Assembly (NCBI GenBank): GCA_945643635.1
Contig: CALZFC010000027.1
Location: forward strand, 731,001 to 795,000
Origin: Allodiplogaster sudhausi
Lineage: Eukaryota > Nematoda > Chromadorea > Rhabditida > Diplogasteridae
DNA length: 64,000 nucleotides
Direction: 5' to 3'
Within the stretch, counting starts at the first letter, position 1. Each line of letters opens with the position of its first letter. The notes beneath the pieces are model-generated. The model saw only the letters and a list, made by a program, of their open reading frames with translations. It made no database searches and was not told the origin of the DNA. Below, piece by piece: positions 11,711 through 22,166 of the stretch. The position numbers and the translations under genes were made by a program.

Positions 11711-14426
11711 CATCGCAGCGAATGCTGTTTTGCTAAAAGAAAAAAAGCCATCTCCGGGGCTTATCGACATGGATTAATTGGTGTCGTGTATATAGAGATA
11801 TATGCATATATCACCCAAAAGATTACCATAGCTGGACTAGCTGCAATCAGGGATGTCCAAAACCAGGCCCGGGCCGGCCCGGGCTAGGGGGGCAAGCGGG
11901 CCGGGCCGGGCCCTATTTTCAAAATCTAGGCTTGGGCCCGCGAAATTGGCAACGGGCCGGGCCCGGGCCCGCCAAATTGACAACGGACCGGCCCGGGCCT
12001 ATGTTAAAACGAGCCCGGCCCGGCCCGTGGGGTAAGCGGGCCGGGCCGGGCCGGGCCCTGCCTTCAAAATCTCGGCCCGGGCCCGCCAAATTAGCCGTGC
12101 CGGCCTAGGGCCCGGCCCGGCCCGGGCTCGGCCCGCTTTGGACATCCCTGGCTGCAATAACTCATCGCCCTTACCAAAGTACTCTATATTCAAGCCGTAT
12201 TTAAGTCGCATTAATAAACTGTGTTCCACCCATCTAGCTCTCGTGCCCGACATTCTTTACGTGGCTTGCAAGGCAACACAATTGTTGTGTTGCCTAGCAA
12301 GCAACATAGGGTTATTTTTTAAGATACCCGATTATGTCGGCCAAGTTTGGTGCGGGCCGAATCAGACGTGGATTGCCAACTCGCTCCCCAGACATGATGC
12401 TGTCGCGATTGCTTGCGCTGAAGGTTACGTTCGCTGATTAAAAACACAAATAACAGATAACAAGGTTATGTCTCGGCGAGCTATTTTATAATAAATCTAT
12501 AGCATGTATTCCTTCGTAAACTAATTACGACAGTTTAAAGGATTTAGTAAAACAATATCTCATATATACCAAGCTTGAAGCAATTTTCAAAACTTATTCG
12601 TCTTTTGTTGAGTATGTTAACGGCGGATCAAATGGCAAAATGCAAAAGTTTGATATCGAGAATTTTGACCGAACCACACTCATGTAGTTATTACTTATAG
12701 TTCTCTTTGAAAAATTGGAACTACTAATAATCGCTTGTACACGAAAAGTTCACACTCTGTACATCATTCTTCTACATCCAGAATGCATTTACTGCGACAC
12801 ACGCTTCATCGATGGCGACAGATTCGAGCCAGCGAATGTGCGCAGCGATGAGCATGGATGCTGGTATCCATTGGTGTGTTCGGATGGCGACTTTTACTAT
12901 CGTCTCACCGAAAATGCACCACCGATGCGAGCCGAGAGCAGCGACATCAAATGCGTCAACCGTCGATGGAAGATTGGCGCCAGCGTCGTCGCGGAACAGA
13001 TTGGATGCAAAGGTGAGGGGAACTTTTTTTGTCTAGTAGCACATTCAACATTTCACTTATCGCCGACCTCTAATGGTGAGAAGATGAGGTATCAAAATGG
13101 AATTGTTTTTACGATTGCTTCCAGCGAGATGTCCTCTTCCGCTTTTCTCCAGTTTGCCACCAGGCTTCCTCCATTATCAAAATTTCGAGCCCTATGGCGG
13201 TGCTCGAAATCAAATTAAGTGCGTCAACGGTGGACAGATGATCATGGTTGGAAGAGCATTATTTCAGCCCATTATGCTTTAATTGTTTTCATCATGAGAG
13301 GAAGCAAATCTCTTCAGGAAACAAAGTTCGCCGAGGGAAAAGTACAAGTCGAGTATGCTACTTGCAACGCGAAAGACTCGTACGGTGTGAAGTGGTCCCG
13401 CGAAGACACTACCGAGACATACGGTTACGCCTCCTGTCAATACGGTCAGTAATGAGTAGATAAAATGCAGAGATCGTTCACGGAATCAAGTTTTTAACAT
13501 ATTGACAACGAGATATCGACTTTGAAATATTTAAATATTTTTTTTATTTGATTCGAATGTACTATTTTAATGACCTGACAAAAATTATGATTTTGCGACA
13601 TCCAACACTAGAACGCCTTGGGAAGTGTATCGCATGGTAACGATCAATGTGGAAATAAATTGCTTATTCAAAATCGATGAATTTGTTGTGAAAGTTTAAA
13701 GAGGTCTTCTTTTAAAAATAAAAATAGCTTCTTTAAGCATGTGGTGCATCGTGCCCGAAGATCACAACTGAGGGCGACGCAAGTCTTGTTGAGGTTCGTT
13801 TTCTCTGTCACCTTACATGGTTCAATTCACGTACTATCTCTTTTTGTTCTCGTTTTTTTGCTTACTCTGTCTTCAATCGTCTTGCTGCATATGCATCCAT
13901 TCGTTGATCCTATATATAGTGATGTTCAACAATGAGAGAGTATATGCATTTAGCTTCTTTCTATTGATAGTACAACCAAAATGGCTGTACGTATGCGGTC
14001 TGCTACGATGGCTTCCTGATCGGCGAGAATAGCGATGGTTCGTTCGTGCTCATGTACTGGCAGTACTACATCGTTTTATGCCAAACCGACGGCTGGTTCG
14101 ACATGTTCGAGCCTCACCTATACGTGTCCGTCAAGTGTGTCAGCGAGGAGTTCCTCTGGTTCTCGTGGTGGCCTTCATGGGGACAGCAGGCACTTCTATC
14201 CTCCGGCACAAACACACCGGCCAATCGAACAATTCCGTCTCCCGGGGTCTTCTCAAGGCTGCAGCAAACATTCACGCCACTTTCACCCTCACAACTGCCC
14301 ACAAATGGCAGCAGCATGCCAAACATCGTAAAGGCCATCATTGATATGATCACTACTGGACAACTCCCGTTAAGAGCGCAACCACTCTTGAACAAAGTTT
14401 TGAAGCCGTCCGTCACCCAGTCATAA
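3602..14426 (+). CDS. Copy 1: large secreted protein of 16 C6-like cysteine modules
   Basis: I can join 28 exons into one open frame of 1,462 codons plus stop. It starts at ATG 3602 (signal peptide MTRSWYLTVISALVTAYVVA) and ends at TAA 14426. Each module follows CxxC, then GC, C, C, a Trp and a last C just before the intron, which fits the nematode extracellular C6/DUF281 pattern. Modules present are M1-M3 and M6-M18. No transmembrane segment or GPI-type tail is seen, so the product should be secreted. Inter-module introns are phase 1 and intra-module introns phase 0. The frame closes only if the relict exon at 6689-6803 is skipped. Function unknown; disulfide-stabilised adhesion or coat roles are possible but not shown. 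Exon coordinates are given in the block entries. Confidence 0.8.
5604..6394. mobile_element. TIR element in intron 6 of copy 1, partly shared by copy 2
   Basis: The ends are inverted copies of about 100 bp: the left has ACCGCTCACGAACT and, further in, CGTCGAATTACACGCTAGAG; the right has the reverse complements with some differences. The interior has no long reading frame. The homologous intron of copy 2 (16985-17462) holds most of this element but lacks the outer left end, so the insertion is older than the copy 1/copy 2 duplication. No clear target duplication was found, so the superfamily is undetermined. Confidence 0.6.
6689..6803 (+). pseudogene. Relict exon M5b in copy 1 (partner exon lost)
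   Basis: The 115-bp exon still reads DGAYVLAHGDLTC..RGIWQFANS, matching the second half of module 5 in copy 3 (31908-32022) and in the inverted arm. It needs a phase-0 upstream partner. Copy 1 lacks M5a and all of M4, and the preceding exon ends in phase 1, so including it shifts the frame and skipping it keeps the frame. It still has GT (GTACG), but its acceptor is a weak TGTCAAG. Most likely it is skipped in the mature transcript. Confidence 0.7.
6994..9200 (+). CDS. Copy 1 exons for modules M6-M10
   Basis: M6 is the single exon 6994-7254 (SCRRCSMKV ... KYIAC). M7 is 7449-7594 and 7739-7853 (NLCRQCAAP / ATCNEGGHWVHSQ ... AACVK). M8 is the single exon 8130-8357 (CTVCDRTIPA ... VDQVAC). M9 is 8480-8628 and 8785-8917. 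M10 is the single exon 8988-9200 (CQECNMDPL ... GQLSC). In M9b the usual donor just after the last cysteine codon is gone. A GT at 8918 keeps phase 1 and adds about five residues (KSLRATP), so I placed the exon end there. All exons are open and phases agree throughout. M7-M9 are absent from copy 2. Confidence 0.75.
9291..12423 (+). CDS. Copy 1 exons for modules M11-M15
   Basis: M11 is 9291-9445 and 9580-9694 (EGECLKCTTIN / VCGMSRKWEYG). M12 is the single exon 9857-10111 (CTRCTRSISGPDE ... YVEIAC). M13 is 10307-10452 and 10586-10706 (PCTRCAALA / ARCNDGGRWQFGAAQ). M14 is 10872-11050 and 11169-11244 (GCVSCNLRISD / VHCDAESGRWIIG). M15 is 11364-11539 and 12324-12423 (LACTAGCNSL / VWCGPNQTWIANS). 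The intron inside M15 is swollen to 784 bp by a (CA)n tract and a hAT-type MITE. This block is the best conserved part across copies 1-3, and its M12-M14 exons show most clearly how copy 2 has decayed. Confidence 0.8.
11638..11709. repeat. (CA)n microsatellite in an intron of copy 1
   Basis: About 36 CA units with one CGCA interruption, inside the intron that splits module M15. Copies 2 and 3 lack the tract in the matching intron, so it arose after the copies diverged or was gained with local sequence here. Confidence 0.95.
11848..12150. mobile_element. hAT-type MITE with a GC-rich core
   Basis: The 303-bp element has TIRs CAGGGATGTCCAAA (left) and its exact reverse complement (right), flanked by an 8-bp direct repeat GCTGCAAT (11840-11847 and 12151-12158). 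The 8-bp target duplication with a CAGGG...-type TIR is the hAT signature. The inside is almost only strings of CGGGCC/GGGCCC, far richer in GC than its surroundings, with no coding capacity. It lies in the intron between the two exons of module M15 and is absent from copies 2 and 3. Confidence 0.9.
12782..14426 (+). CDS. Copy 1 exons for modules M16-M18 and the C-terminal tail
   Basis: M16 is the single exon 12782-13012 (CIYCDTRFID ... CVNRRWKIGA ... QIGCK). M17 is 13125-13246 and 13318-13444 (ARCPLPLFS / YATCNAKDSYGVKWS). M18 is 13738-13793 and the last exon 13971-14426. M18a is a short exon (CGASCPKITTEGDASLVE) that is needed to reconcile the phase-1 end of M17 with the phase-0 start of the last exon; equivalents exist in copies 2 and 3. 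The last exon has NGC, VCYDGF, a WYDLFEP-like stretch (WFDMFEPHLY) and VKC, followed by a Ser/Thr/Pro-rich tail of about 100 residues. The stop is followed by AATAAA at about 14429. Confidence 0.75.
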
Positions 14427-15075
14427 CAATAAATTCTAATTTGTGCGCATATTTCCTATTGTATTTTTCATGCTTTACCTCTTGTGAATAGATTCGTGAG
14501 GATAAACGTAATAGTGATTGAAATGTTTATGACATGTAAACCTAACTTACACAAAAATTATACACTGTCCCAGCTCATGACATACAGTACTATGGCAGCC
14601 CTAGAATGGAGTACTTTGAAATTAAAATAGACAGCATTGTCTGCCAGTCCTCTCTCGCTTCAGCATCAATGAATCATCATCAATTTATTTTCTCTCTCGG
14701 GTGCTTCGTCTAGTGGTTGGCTGAATAAATGGCAATCACGACAATCTTAGACGAGAATCCAAATGTCAGAATTGCCTGTATAAAAGCGAGAGATTAATGG
14801 GGGTAAGGTAGCGGTTACATTGTTTAAAAAAAGATTTACATAAGATTTTTTTTACAAATTTGATTCACTAACACTGCTGTGGAGTTGTTTTAAGAGCTCT
14901 AGAAAGATCATAGTATTTTGACGTCGCCCAATTGTTGCATGTCCTTTTATATGTTGTGCCTTGTTACTCTCATAACCTCAAAATGCCTATTCGAACTGAA
15001 ATACGGTATACAGTAAAAAGGATACTGTATCTTAAATATTACATGATATGTTTATATCTATGATTGTACTTAAGG
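14427..15075 (+). promoter_or_regulatory. Spacer between copies 1 and 2
   Basis: No gene. The sequence is the counterpart of 2949-3601, with conserved TATAAAAGCGAGAG near 14779-14792 and several substitutions and small indels. It should hold the 3' end of copy 1 (AATAAA directly after the stop codon) and a now unneeded promoter of the broken copy 2. Confidence 0.4.
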
Positions 15076-15323
15076 CATCGTGGTATCTACGTTTTAGTAA
15101 CGGCTTCTGTCGTTGCCTCCAAGCATGGCCATAAGAGTGATTGGAATTACATAAATTGTATAGAGAAAATGAACAGTTAAATGAAATCAGTTCAATTCAT
15201 TGCATGACGTTTTGAAATTTTCAAATTAACGATTCGAAGCGGAGAAGAAGGCTGTTCTCATAGCTTTTAACGATGTATGAATAAATTAAATAAATAAATA
15301 AAAGAAAATATCTCTGTTTAAAG

Positions 15324-16954
15324 ACTGCGTCTCTTGCGAGCGGCCGATAGTGTCGGTGACAAGGGACTGCCCCAAGTCCGACTACGATTGCTCCGATCGC
15401 ACAGCTTTTCAGCACTTCAAGTAACTACTATACACCCATATTAGGATCTGCATACATTCAAAAATAATTAGTTTTTTTTATTAGGTTATCCCAACTCATC
15501 AATAAAGGCATACATCACTAGTTCTTTCTCAGCATCTCGCACAGCCGCGAGACGGGCTGCGCGCGTCTTGAGTGCGCGGACCCCTCGGCGACTCTCTTCG
15601 TCGACGGCGTCCCTCGCCACATTCTCCGCTGCCGCGAGAACGCGTGGCACTTCGGGCCGGCCGAGTGCGAACAGACCGGACACGCGCTCTGCGCCAAGCG
15701 TTAGTGAGCCTATTTCATAAGCACAAAAGCGTTGTCTATTGTGCACCATGCTTCAAGGAGTACTGTAGGGGTTACAACTTCTTCTGCCCTACATTTGTTA
15801 TTATTATTTTAGATGAATGACAAACAGACATATAACATGCTCCTAAGTGATCACAAATCATTTTTGCATTCGCCTCTGGTTTCAGAGTGTTCTTGTTCGG
15901 CTGTACTGCCAACGTTTCTCGGAGCGGACTACAGTCGAGTTTGTTGACTTTTTGTTAATTCATGCGTACATATGCCTTCATAAACTTCTATTCAAATGGC
16001 AGGTTGCGATGTTTATGTTCAAGATATCAACGCCAAATGTGCAGTTTTTATGAATACTTTGTGCCATTGTGCCATTTTCTTTCTGCAATTAAGGAAGGGG
16101 CTTCATTTCGCTGGATGGAGAAGAGCACTTGGTGAAAAGACCTGTGGAATACACCCGAATGTGAACAAGGAGAAGGCACTGTCGAAAGGGCTCGCTCTTT
16201 TCTATCCCTTCCAGACAATACCGTCCACTTCCTTCCAATCAGACTATAAACGCAGAAAGAGAAATAGCTTGCGTGGAAAATGAGATTACTCGTATCGATT
16301 TGCTTTGCGCACCATGAATGGGGAGACATTGAACCTCGATTCTTATGCATGTAGCACATCGCTCCATTTTGCTTGTATATCTGCTGGCCAGCTGCGTATT
16401 CTCACTCATATGTATATATTCTCCCAGGTTACTTTGTTGCCAAAGTCCGCTGATGAGACCTGCCCTGTCGCGGCATGCACAGACGAGGAGGACGAGTTGG
16501 TCGGCATCACGAACCCCGATTCCATGGTTACTGCGGCTGGCGGTCGCATGACCTGCACGGGAGGCAACAAGTGGCGGGACGAAGACGGAGACATCTTCAG
16601 CTTTGCAAAAGTTCGTGCTGATCTGTTTCATATTTTTGCAGATTATGATCTACGCACTTACTATGCAGAGCATAAACGATTAGCTAAGAAATAGCAAAGA
16701 TGCGTTAGTTTGGTCTCATTATAATTCGAAAACTGGGGGGGGGGGGAGGGGGAGCTTATGTAGGCGCTCTGAATCTGCATTCGCTGTTAATTAGATATAA
16801 AGAATGAGAAAGCTCCCATTCAGAGATATGTCCCAAGTGCTCACCCAGCCGCCTCGGCCGCCTGATGAAGGCACCCCTCGGCTTTCGCAACATCTCCAAG
16901 GCAACCTACACATGCGGTCGGTACTCCTGCCCGGCCGGCGCACATCTAGGCATC
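15324..16954 (+). pseudogene. Copy 2 exons for M1-M3a
   Basis: Exons are 15324-15420, 15533-15699, 15886-15938, 16428-16610 and 16824-16954, closely matching copy 1 in sequence and phase. M1 (CVSCERP ... / TGCARLEC) and M2a are open. M2b is 183 bp instead of 190: the stretch coding FVAC has lost 7 bp between short GC repeats, so its frame is broken. M3a (CPKCSPSRLGRL) is open but its partner exon is gone, because homology to copy 1 stops at about 17462 where inverted sequence begins. The intron after 16954 carries the same old TIR element as copy 1. Confidence 0.8.
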
Positions 16955-17464
16955 GTCAGTGTAGCAACAGTTCTTTTGTTTTTGTAATTTGAGAGAGCCG
17001 CAACGAATTGCATGCTAGAGAGCGCATATTTCGGCTAAGTGTTCCTTGTGGGGTGCTCAGTAAATGATCCCTATTGATTCTCCTAAACAATGCACAACAA
17101 AAAGCGCAAATTAAATGACATTATTAATGCACATTCTTGATTGCAAATATGGCGCTGTGACATAAAGTATATTCACGGCAAAAGCCGGATAGAAAAGAAA
17201 AAAAAAACAGGGAGGATATGCGGAACTAAATGGTATTTATAAATGTGAATGATAGTTCGGCCTTAGCGGATAAGAAGGGAAGATTTGGCTGCATGCGGAT
17301 GTTCTAGATTCCCGGAAAGTATCACTGGTCGTAGTACCCACAGACACTGAACATATGTAGGTTCCCTGAAACTCAAAAGCCATTACTTTCCAAAAGGAAA
17401 AAAAAACAATACATCAGAAGCAAAAATTAAGACGTCTGGATCTGTGATTACTTTCGTTGTCTGC

Positions 17465-19274
17465 TATCTACTAAGCTACATACATAAATAATTCAATGTT
17501 GTAAAATATAATTTTCTTGACATTTTCTAAAATTGACAATTGACACTTTTTCTTGTCGTTCTCTCCAACTGACTCTTGACACACGCAGCAGACGTCAGCT
17601 GCGTTCAGACGCCCGTTCCTTACTTCGAGAAATGAAATTGTCACAAAACATTCACAAACACGACTCATTTAGCATTAATATCTTGAACAGGATACAATGA
17701 ACATTACCATCAATCATTTTTCGATATTTTAAAGATATATGTATTTCGTTAAAGTCAACAAACTCGACTGAAGTCTGCTCCGAGAAACGTAGGAAGTTTT
17801 GCGGAACAAGAGCACTCTGAAAAGCAAAGACATTAAGCCAAGATTTGTGGCATGTATGTAGCATATGCGATAACAGTATTTTCCATGTCTGTTATTCATT
17901 CATCTAAAATAATGAAAATGAATACAATGTCACTGCAGAGATCGTATTTGCTGATGGAAAGCCTCCTAGACTCCTACCGTACTCCTTGAAGCATGGCGCC
18001 CAAAATCAAGGAACAACGCTTTTGTGCATATGAAATCGGTTCACAAACGCTTGGCGCAGAGCGCGTGTCCGGTCTGCTCGCACTCGGCCGGCCCGAAGTG
18101 CCACGCGTTCTCTCTGCAGCGGAGAGTGTGGCGCGGGACGCCGTCGACGAAGAGAGTCGCCGAGGGGTCCGCGCACTCCAGACGCGAGCAGCCCGTCTTG
18201 CGGCTGTGCGAGATGCTAACAAAGAAGCGATGTAGGCATTTAATGCTGAGCAAATATTAAATATGAAAAATTTATGCTGTAAGAATAAACAATACAATAG
18301 TTACATGCATACTTGAAACGCTGCAGAGCTGAGCGATCGGAGCAATCGTAGCCGGACTTGGGGCAGTCCCTTGTGACCGACACTCTCGGCACTCGCAAGA
18401 GACGCAGTCTTTAAAGAGATCTTTTCTTTAATTTACTTTTTCTATTTATTCACATCTCGTGATAAGATGCGAGAAAACATTTCGAATAGTTAACTCAAAA
18501 ATTTCAAAACGTCATGCAATAAATTGAACGATTTCATTTAACTGTTATAGAATTTAATTCCTACCACTCTTATGGCCATGTTTGGAGGCAACGACATAAG
18601 CCGTTACTAAAGCGGAGATGACGGTCAGGTACCACGATCGCGTCATCTGTCTTGATTACAAATAAATATATTAATATGTCATGGGATGCCGTATCCATTT
18701 TAAAATACCATTTCCGTTTTTATTGTAATACTGTATCCATGTTAATTCGAATAGGTATTGAGAGTTTGAGAGTAACAAAACATACATAGAAAAGGTCGGT
18801 TCATTCAACAATTGGGCCAAGATAAAATATAATGATCGTTCTCGAGCTCTTGAAACAATTTCACTGTAGTGTTAGAAAATTAATTTTGTAAACAAATATC
18901 TTTATGGAAAGCGTTTTCCAAACAATAAACTACCTTACCCCATTAATCTCTCGCTTTTATACAGGCCATTCCGACATTTGGATTCTCATCTAAGATTGTC
19001 GTGATTGCCATTTATTCAGCCAGACATTAGACGAAGCACCCTCGGGAGAAAATTGATGATGATTCATTGATGCTGAAGCGAGAGAAGACTAACGGACAAT
19101 GAATCTAATTTAGTTTCAAAGTACTCTATTCTTGACTTCCATAATACTGTATGTCTCAAGTTTGGACAGTTTATAAATATATTTAAAAAAATAAAAGTTA
19201 GGTTTACATGTCATAAACATTTAAATCACTATTACATTTATCCTCACGAATCTCTTCATAAGTTACAAAGCATC
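17465..19274 (-). pseudogene. Inverted, internally deleted copy of the array head
   Basis: Read on the minus strand, it repeats copy 1 from about 2986 to 4643 and then jumps to about 7830-7965, so roughly 3.2 kb are missing at a junction near 17608. Exons kept are the signal peptide exon 18646-18565 (intact ATG and donor), M1a 18408-18313 (one base shorter than copy 1: GAGTGCCG instead of GAGTGGCCG), M1b 18215-18049 and M2a 17816-17764. Sequence identity to copy 1 is very high, so the event is recent or has been homogenised. Nothing downstream could complete a gene, so it is a dead fragment, though its promoter region is preserved. Confidence 0.8.
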
Positions 19275-19531
19275 ATAAGGAGCAGCGGTCGAATAAGTGG
19301 GAGGCGTGCACTGTGTGCATCGGTTCTCTAAACAAGCAGACGAGTATTGCATAAATACATACGAAATGCATTATTTCAAGGAATGTATATAATTGTAGCC
19401 TTAAAAGTTTTTTCACCAATACTCACCCAAACATACATACATACATACATGAATACTCACTGTACATGCGCACTGTTTTGTTGTATTTGCAACAAATGTA
19501 ATTTGTCTCGACTCTCTTAGTGTCAACTGAC

Positions 19532-20276
19532 TGCATGCGATGAACGTATACTTGTCGGCGCCGGAATTCATGTGCCATTCGCCAGTTTCTCCGTCGCAAA
19601 CAGCTTCGCCGTTCAGCGTCACCTGCGTATACGTGACACCATCGTGCGATCCCCACATAAAGCCGCCGGTGCATTGCTTCGCTGCAGAGCATGCGCCATC
19701 CCCGTCGCCAGTGTACGTGTACTCGGGAGCGGCGTACAAAGTGTCGTCAAACACCGTTTGATTACAGCGACGGCAACCTCGAGACATACAATAACTTTTT
19801 CACTTCATTCTTTGCACTAATAGCTGAAATGCCTAACCATGAGCATCACCAGGCCAATTGGCTTAAGAAAGTATATGTATGAATTTCGCTAAAATTTCTG
19901 GGCCATACTTATGATGCAGAGGACGTCGGGAACGGGAGGAGCGAGTTGCCAAACTGCCAGATGACACGCTTGTTGCAAGTGAGACTGCCGTACGCCAGGG
20001 CATAGGCTTGGTCGGAACCCTAGAAAAGACTATATCTTACATAATTTTAATGAGATCTCATTGTTCCTCTTTCGCCAGGAGGATTTCAAAAGGAATAATA
20101 AAAAGAAGAAAATCGTCGAACCACAGCGATTTGCTCCTCTGGATCCGAGCACTTGTAACTCATGCATACTGTATCATAGTTATCTTCGAGACTGCAGCTG
20201 TAGACGAATCCTCGAGGAAGCTGCCCCTCTGTCTCGGAAGGAGTAAACAGTGGGTTGCACGTTATGCAGAAGCCAT
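19532..20276 (-). pseudogene. Minus-strand M5 and M6 exons in the left palindrome arm
   Basis: On the minus strand, M5a is 20276-20122 (FCITCNPLFTPSETEG ... KCSDPEEQIAV), M5b is 20019-19909 (DQAYALAYGSLTCNKRV) and M6 is 19777-19532 (GCRRCNQTVFDDTLY ... YTFIACS). M5b is 111 bp instead of 115, and the lost four bases bring a TAA to its end. M6 is open. This arm keeps the M5 intron that the right arm has lost, so it shows the ancestral form of copy 2 better than copy 2 itself. Confidence 0.75.
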
Positions 20277-20324
20277 CTGGCATGAAACATGTTGTTTTTC
20301 TTAGAATTGATGTTTTATATTGAA

Positions 20325-20367
<43 letters not shown>

Positions 20368-20368
<1 letters not shown>

Positions 20369-20676
20369 CGATTTGCGAGAGTATCAAAATGGCAGGGGAC
20401 CCGGCAAAATTAGATTTCGCAAATTAGAAAAGTTCACGTTTCTCTGAGCGCCACTGTATATACGTCCGCGAATCTGCGAACGCGAATGTGAGGACATCTC
20501 AGCATGTCTCTTCGAGCTCTCGAATTTTAAATCTCGCACAACTCGCCAAAATGGCGTTTTCAGACTCCCGGACCCATTTCAATCGTTTCGCCGTGTTAAA
20601 AAGTGCCTATAAAGAGCTTTTCAGCGAAATCTAATTTTGCCGGGTCCCCTGCCATTTTGATACTCTCGCAAATCGC
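20368..20676. mobile_element. TIR element at the centre of the palindrome
   Basis: The element is 309 bp with about 53-bp, nearly perfect inverted ends starting GCGATTTGCGAGAGTATC. It is flanked on both sides by (TA)n (about 20329-20367 and 20681-20708). It has no coding capacity. It occupies the exact symmetry point of the 19275-21609 palindrome, which suggests that either the element or the TA repeats took part in forming the inverted duplication. Confidence 0.75.
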
Positions 20677-20679
20677 GTC

Positions 20680-20711
<32 letters not shown>

Positions 20712-20757
20712 CAATATAAAACTTCAATTCTAAGAAAAACAACATGTTTCATGCCAG

Positions 20758-21879
20758 ATGGCTTCTGCATAACGTGCAACCCACTGTTTACTCCTTCCGA
20801 GACAGAGGGGCAGCTTCCTCGAGGATTCGTCTACAGCTGCAGTCTCGAAGATAACTATGATACAGTATGCATGAGCTACAAGTGCTCGGATCCAGAGGAG
20901 CAAACTTGCAACAAGCGTGTCATCTGGCAGTTTGGCAACTCGCTCCTCCCGTTCCCGACGTCCTCTGCATCATAAGTATGGCCCAGAAATTTTAGCGAAA
21001 TTCATACATATACTTTCTTAAGCCAATTGGCCTGGTGATGCTCATGGTTAGGCATTTCAGCTATTAGTGCAAAGAATGAAGTGAAAAAGTTATTGTATGT
21101 CTCGAGGTTGCCGTCGCTGTAATCAAACGGTGTTTGACGACACCTTGTACGCCGCTCCCGAGTACACGTACACTGGCGACGGGGATGGCGCATGCGCTGC
21201 AGCGAAGCAATGCACCGGCGGCTTTATGTGGGGATCGCACGATGGTGTCACGTATACGCAGGTGACGCTGAGCGGCGAAGCTGTTTGCGACGGAGAAACT
21301 GGCGAATGGCACATGAATTCCGGCGCCGACAAGTATACGTTCATCGCATGCAGTCAGTTGACACTAAGAGAGTCGAGACAAATTACATTTGTTGCAAAAA
21401 AAACAAAACAGTGCGCATGTACAGTGAGTATTCATGTATGTATGTATGTATGTTTGGGTGAGTATTGGTGAAAAAACTTTTAAGGCTACAATTATATACA
21501 TTCCTTGAAATAATGCATTTCGTATGTATTTATGCAATACTCGTCTGCTTGTTTAGAGAACTGATGCACACACTGCACGCCTCCCACTTATTCGACCGCT
21601 GCTCCTAAGAGGCGAGTATGAAAAAAAGAATTTGTACAAAACAATCTTTTCGCTCATTTCCTGCAGCATGTACGACATGTGACCAGACGAAGATCACTCC
21701 GAACTCTGTCTTGCCGCGGTACACGATCAACCAGTATGGATGCCTTGCGGCGCTCAGGTGCGAGGAGGGCACCTTTACGACAGATGGCGAATCCTCGAGT
21801 GTGTCCAGGCTCACTTGCGACGCTGTGACACAGAGGTGGACCAACGGCGCAACGGAGTCCTTCGGCAGGCTGAGCTGCA
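20758..21879 (+). pseudogene. Copy 2 exons for M5, M6 and M10
   Basis: M5a starts at 20758 (FCITCNPLF) and at about 20904 runs straight, in frame, into the M5b tail (EEQTCNKRVIWQFGNS), because the intron and its edges are deleted. It then hits TAA at 20973-20975. M6 is 21107-21352, open (CRRCNQTVFDD ... YTFIACS). The next exon, 21667-21879, corresponds to M10 rather than M7 (CTTCDQTKITP ... FGRLSCS) and is open. The join M6-M10 stays in phase 1, so the loss of M7-M9 here did not itself disturb the frame. Confidence 0.75.
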
Positions 21880-22166
21880 GTTAGTTGCGCCATCAGACGA
21901 ATCATGACTGTTTAATTTGCTGATGAAATGAACGGGGATCTATCGCATGGAAGATGGGATCGATGGGCATAGGCGATTTCGACGAAATAGCCGACAAGAA
22001 TTAGGCACAACTTATCGCGGCCAGACGCGTGCTTTCTCCAGGAGTGTAGTCGATCGATTGGAGTTGAGAATTAACGAGCGCTGGTTGGGGGGTGGTGACA
22101 GTCAGAGAAAACTCAGAGAAAGCACGGCCTTTTCTCACTATCACTGACGGCTAATGCCATTTGCAG

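Larger units (their letters stand above)
19275..21609. repeat. Large palindrome: inverted duplication of the M5-M6 region
   Basis: 19275-20340 and 20703-21609 are inverted copies with only scattered differences. The left arm is longer mainly because the right arm lost about 110 bp covering the end of M5a, the intron and the start of M5b. Arms are separated by (TA)n and a TIR element (20368-20676). Both arms share a 4-bp deletion at the end of M5b, so that lesion is older than the inversion. Left-arm sequence then runs into the inverted copy at 17465-19274, so two inverted blocks are fused. Confidence 0.85.

Noticed and set aside
11853..12253. Gly/Pro/Arg/Ala-rich frames on both strands
   Set aside because: They are translations of the GGGCCC-type core of the hAT-type MITE.
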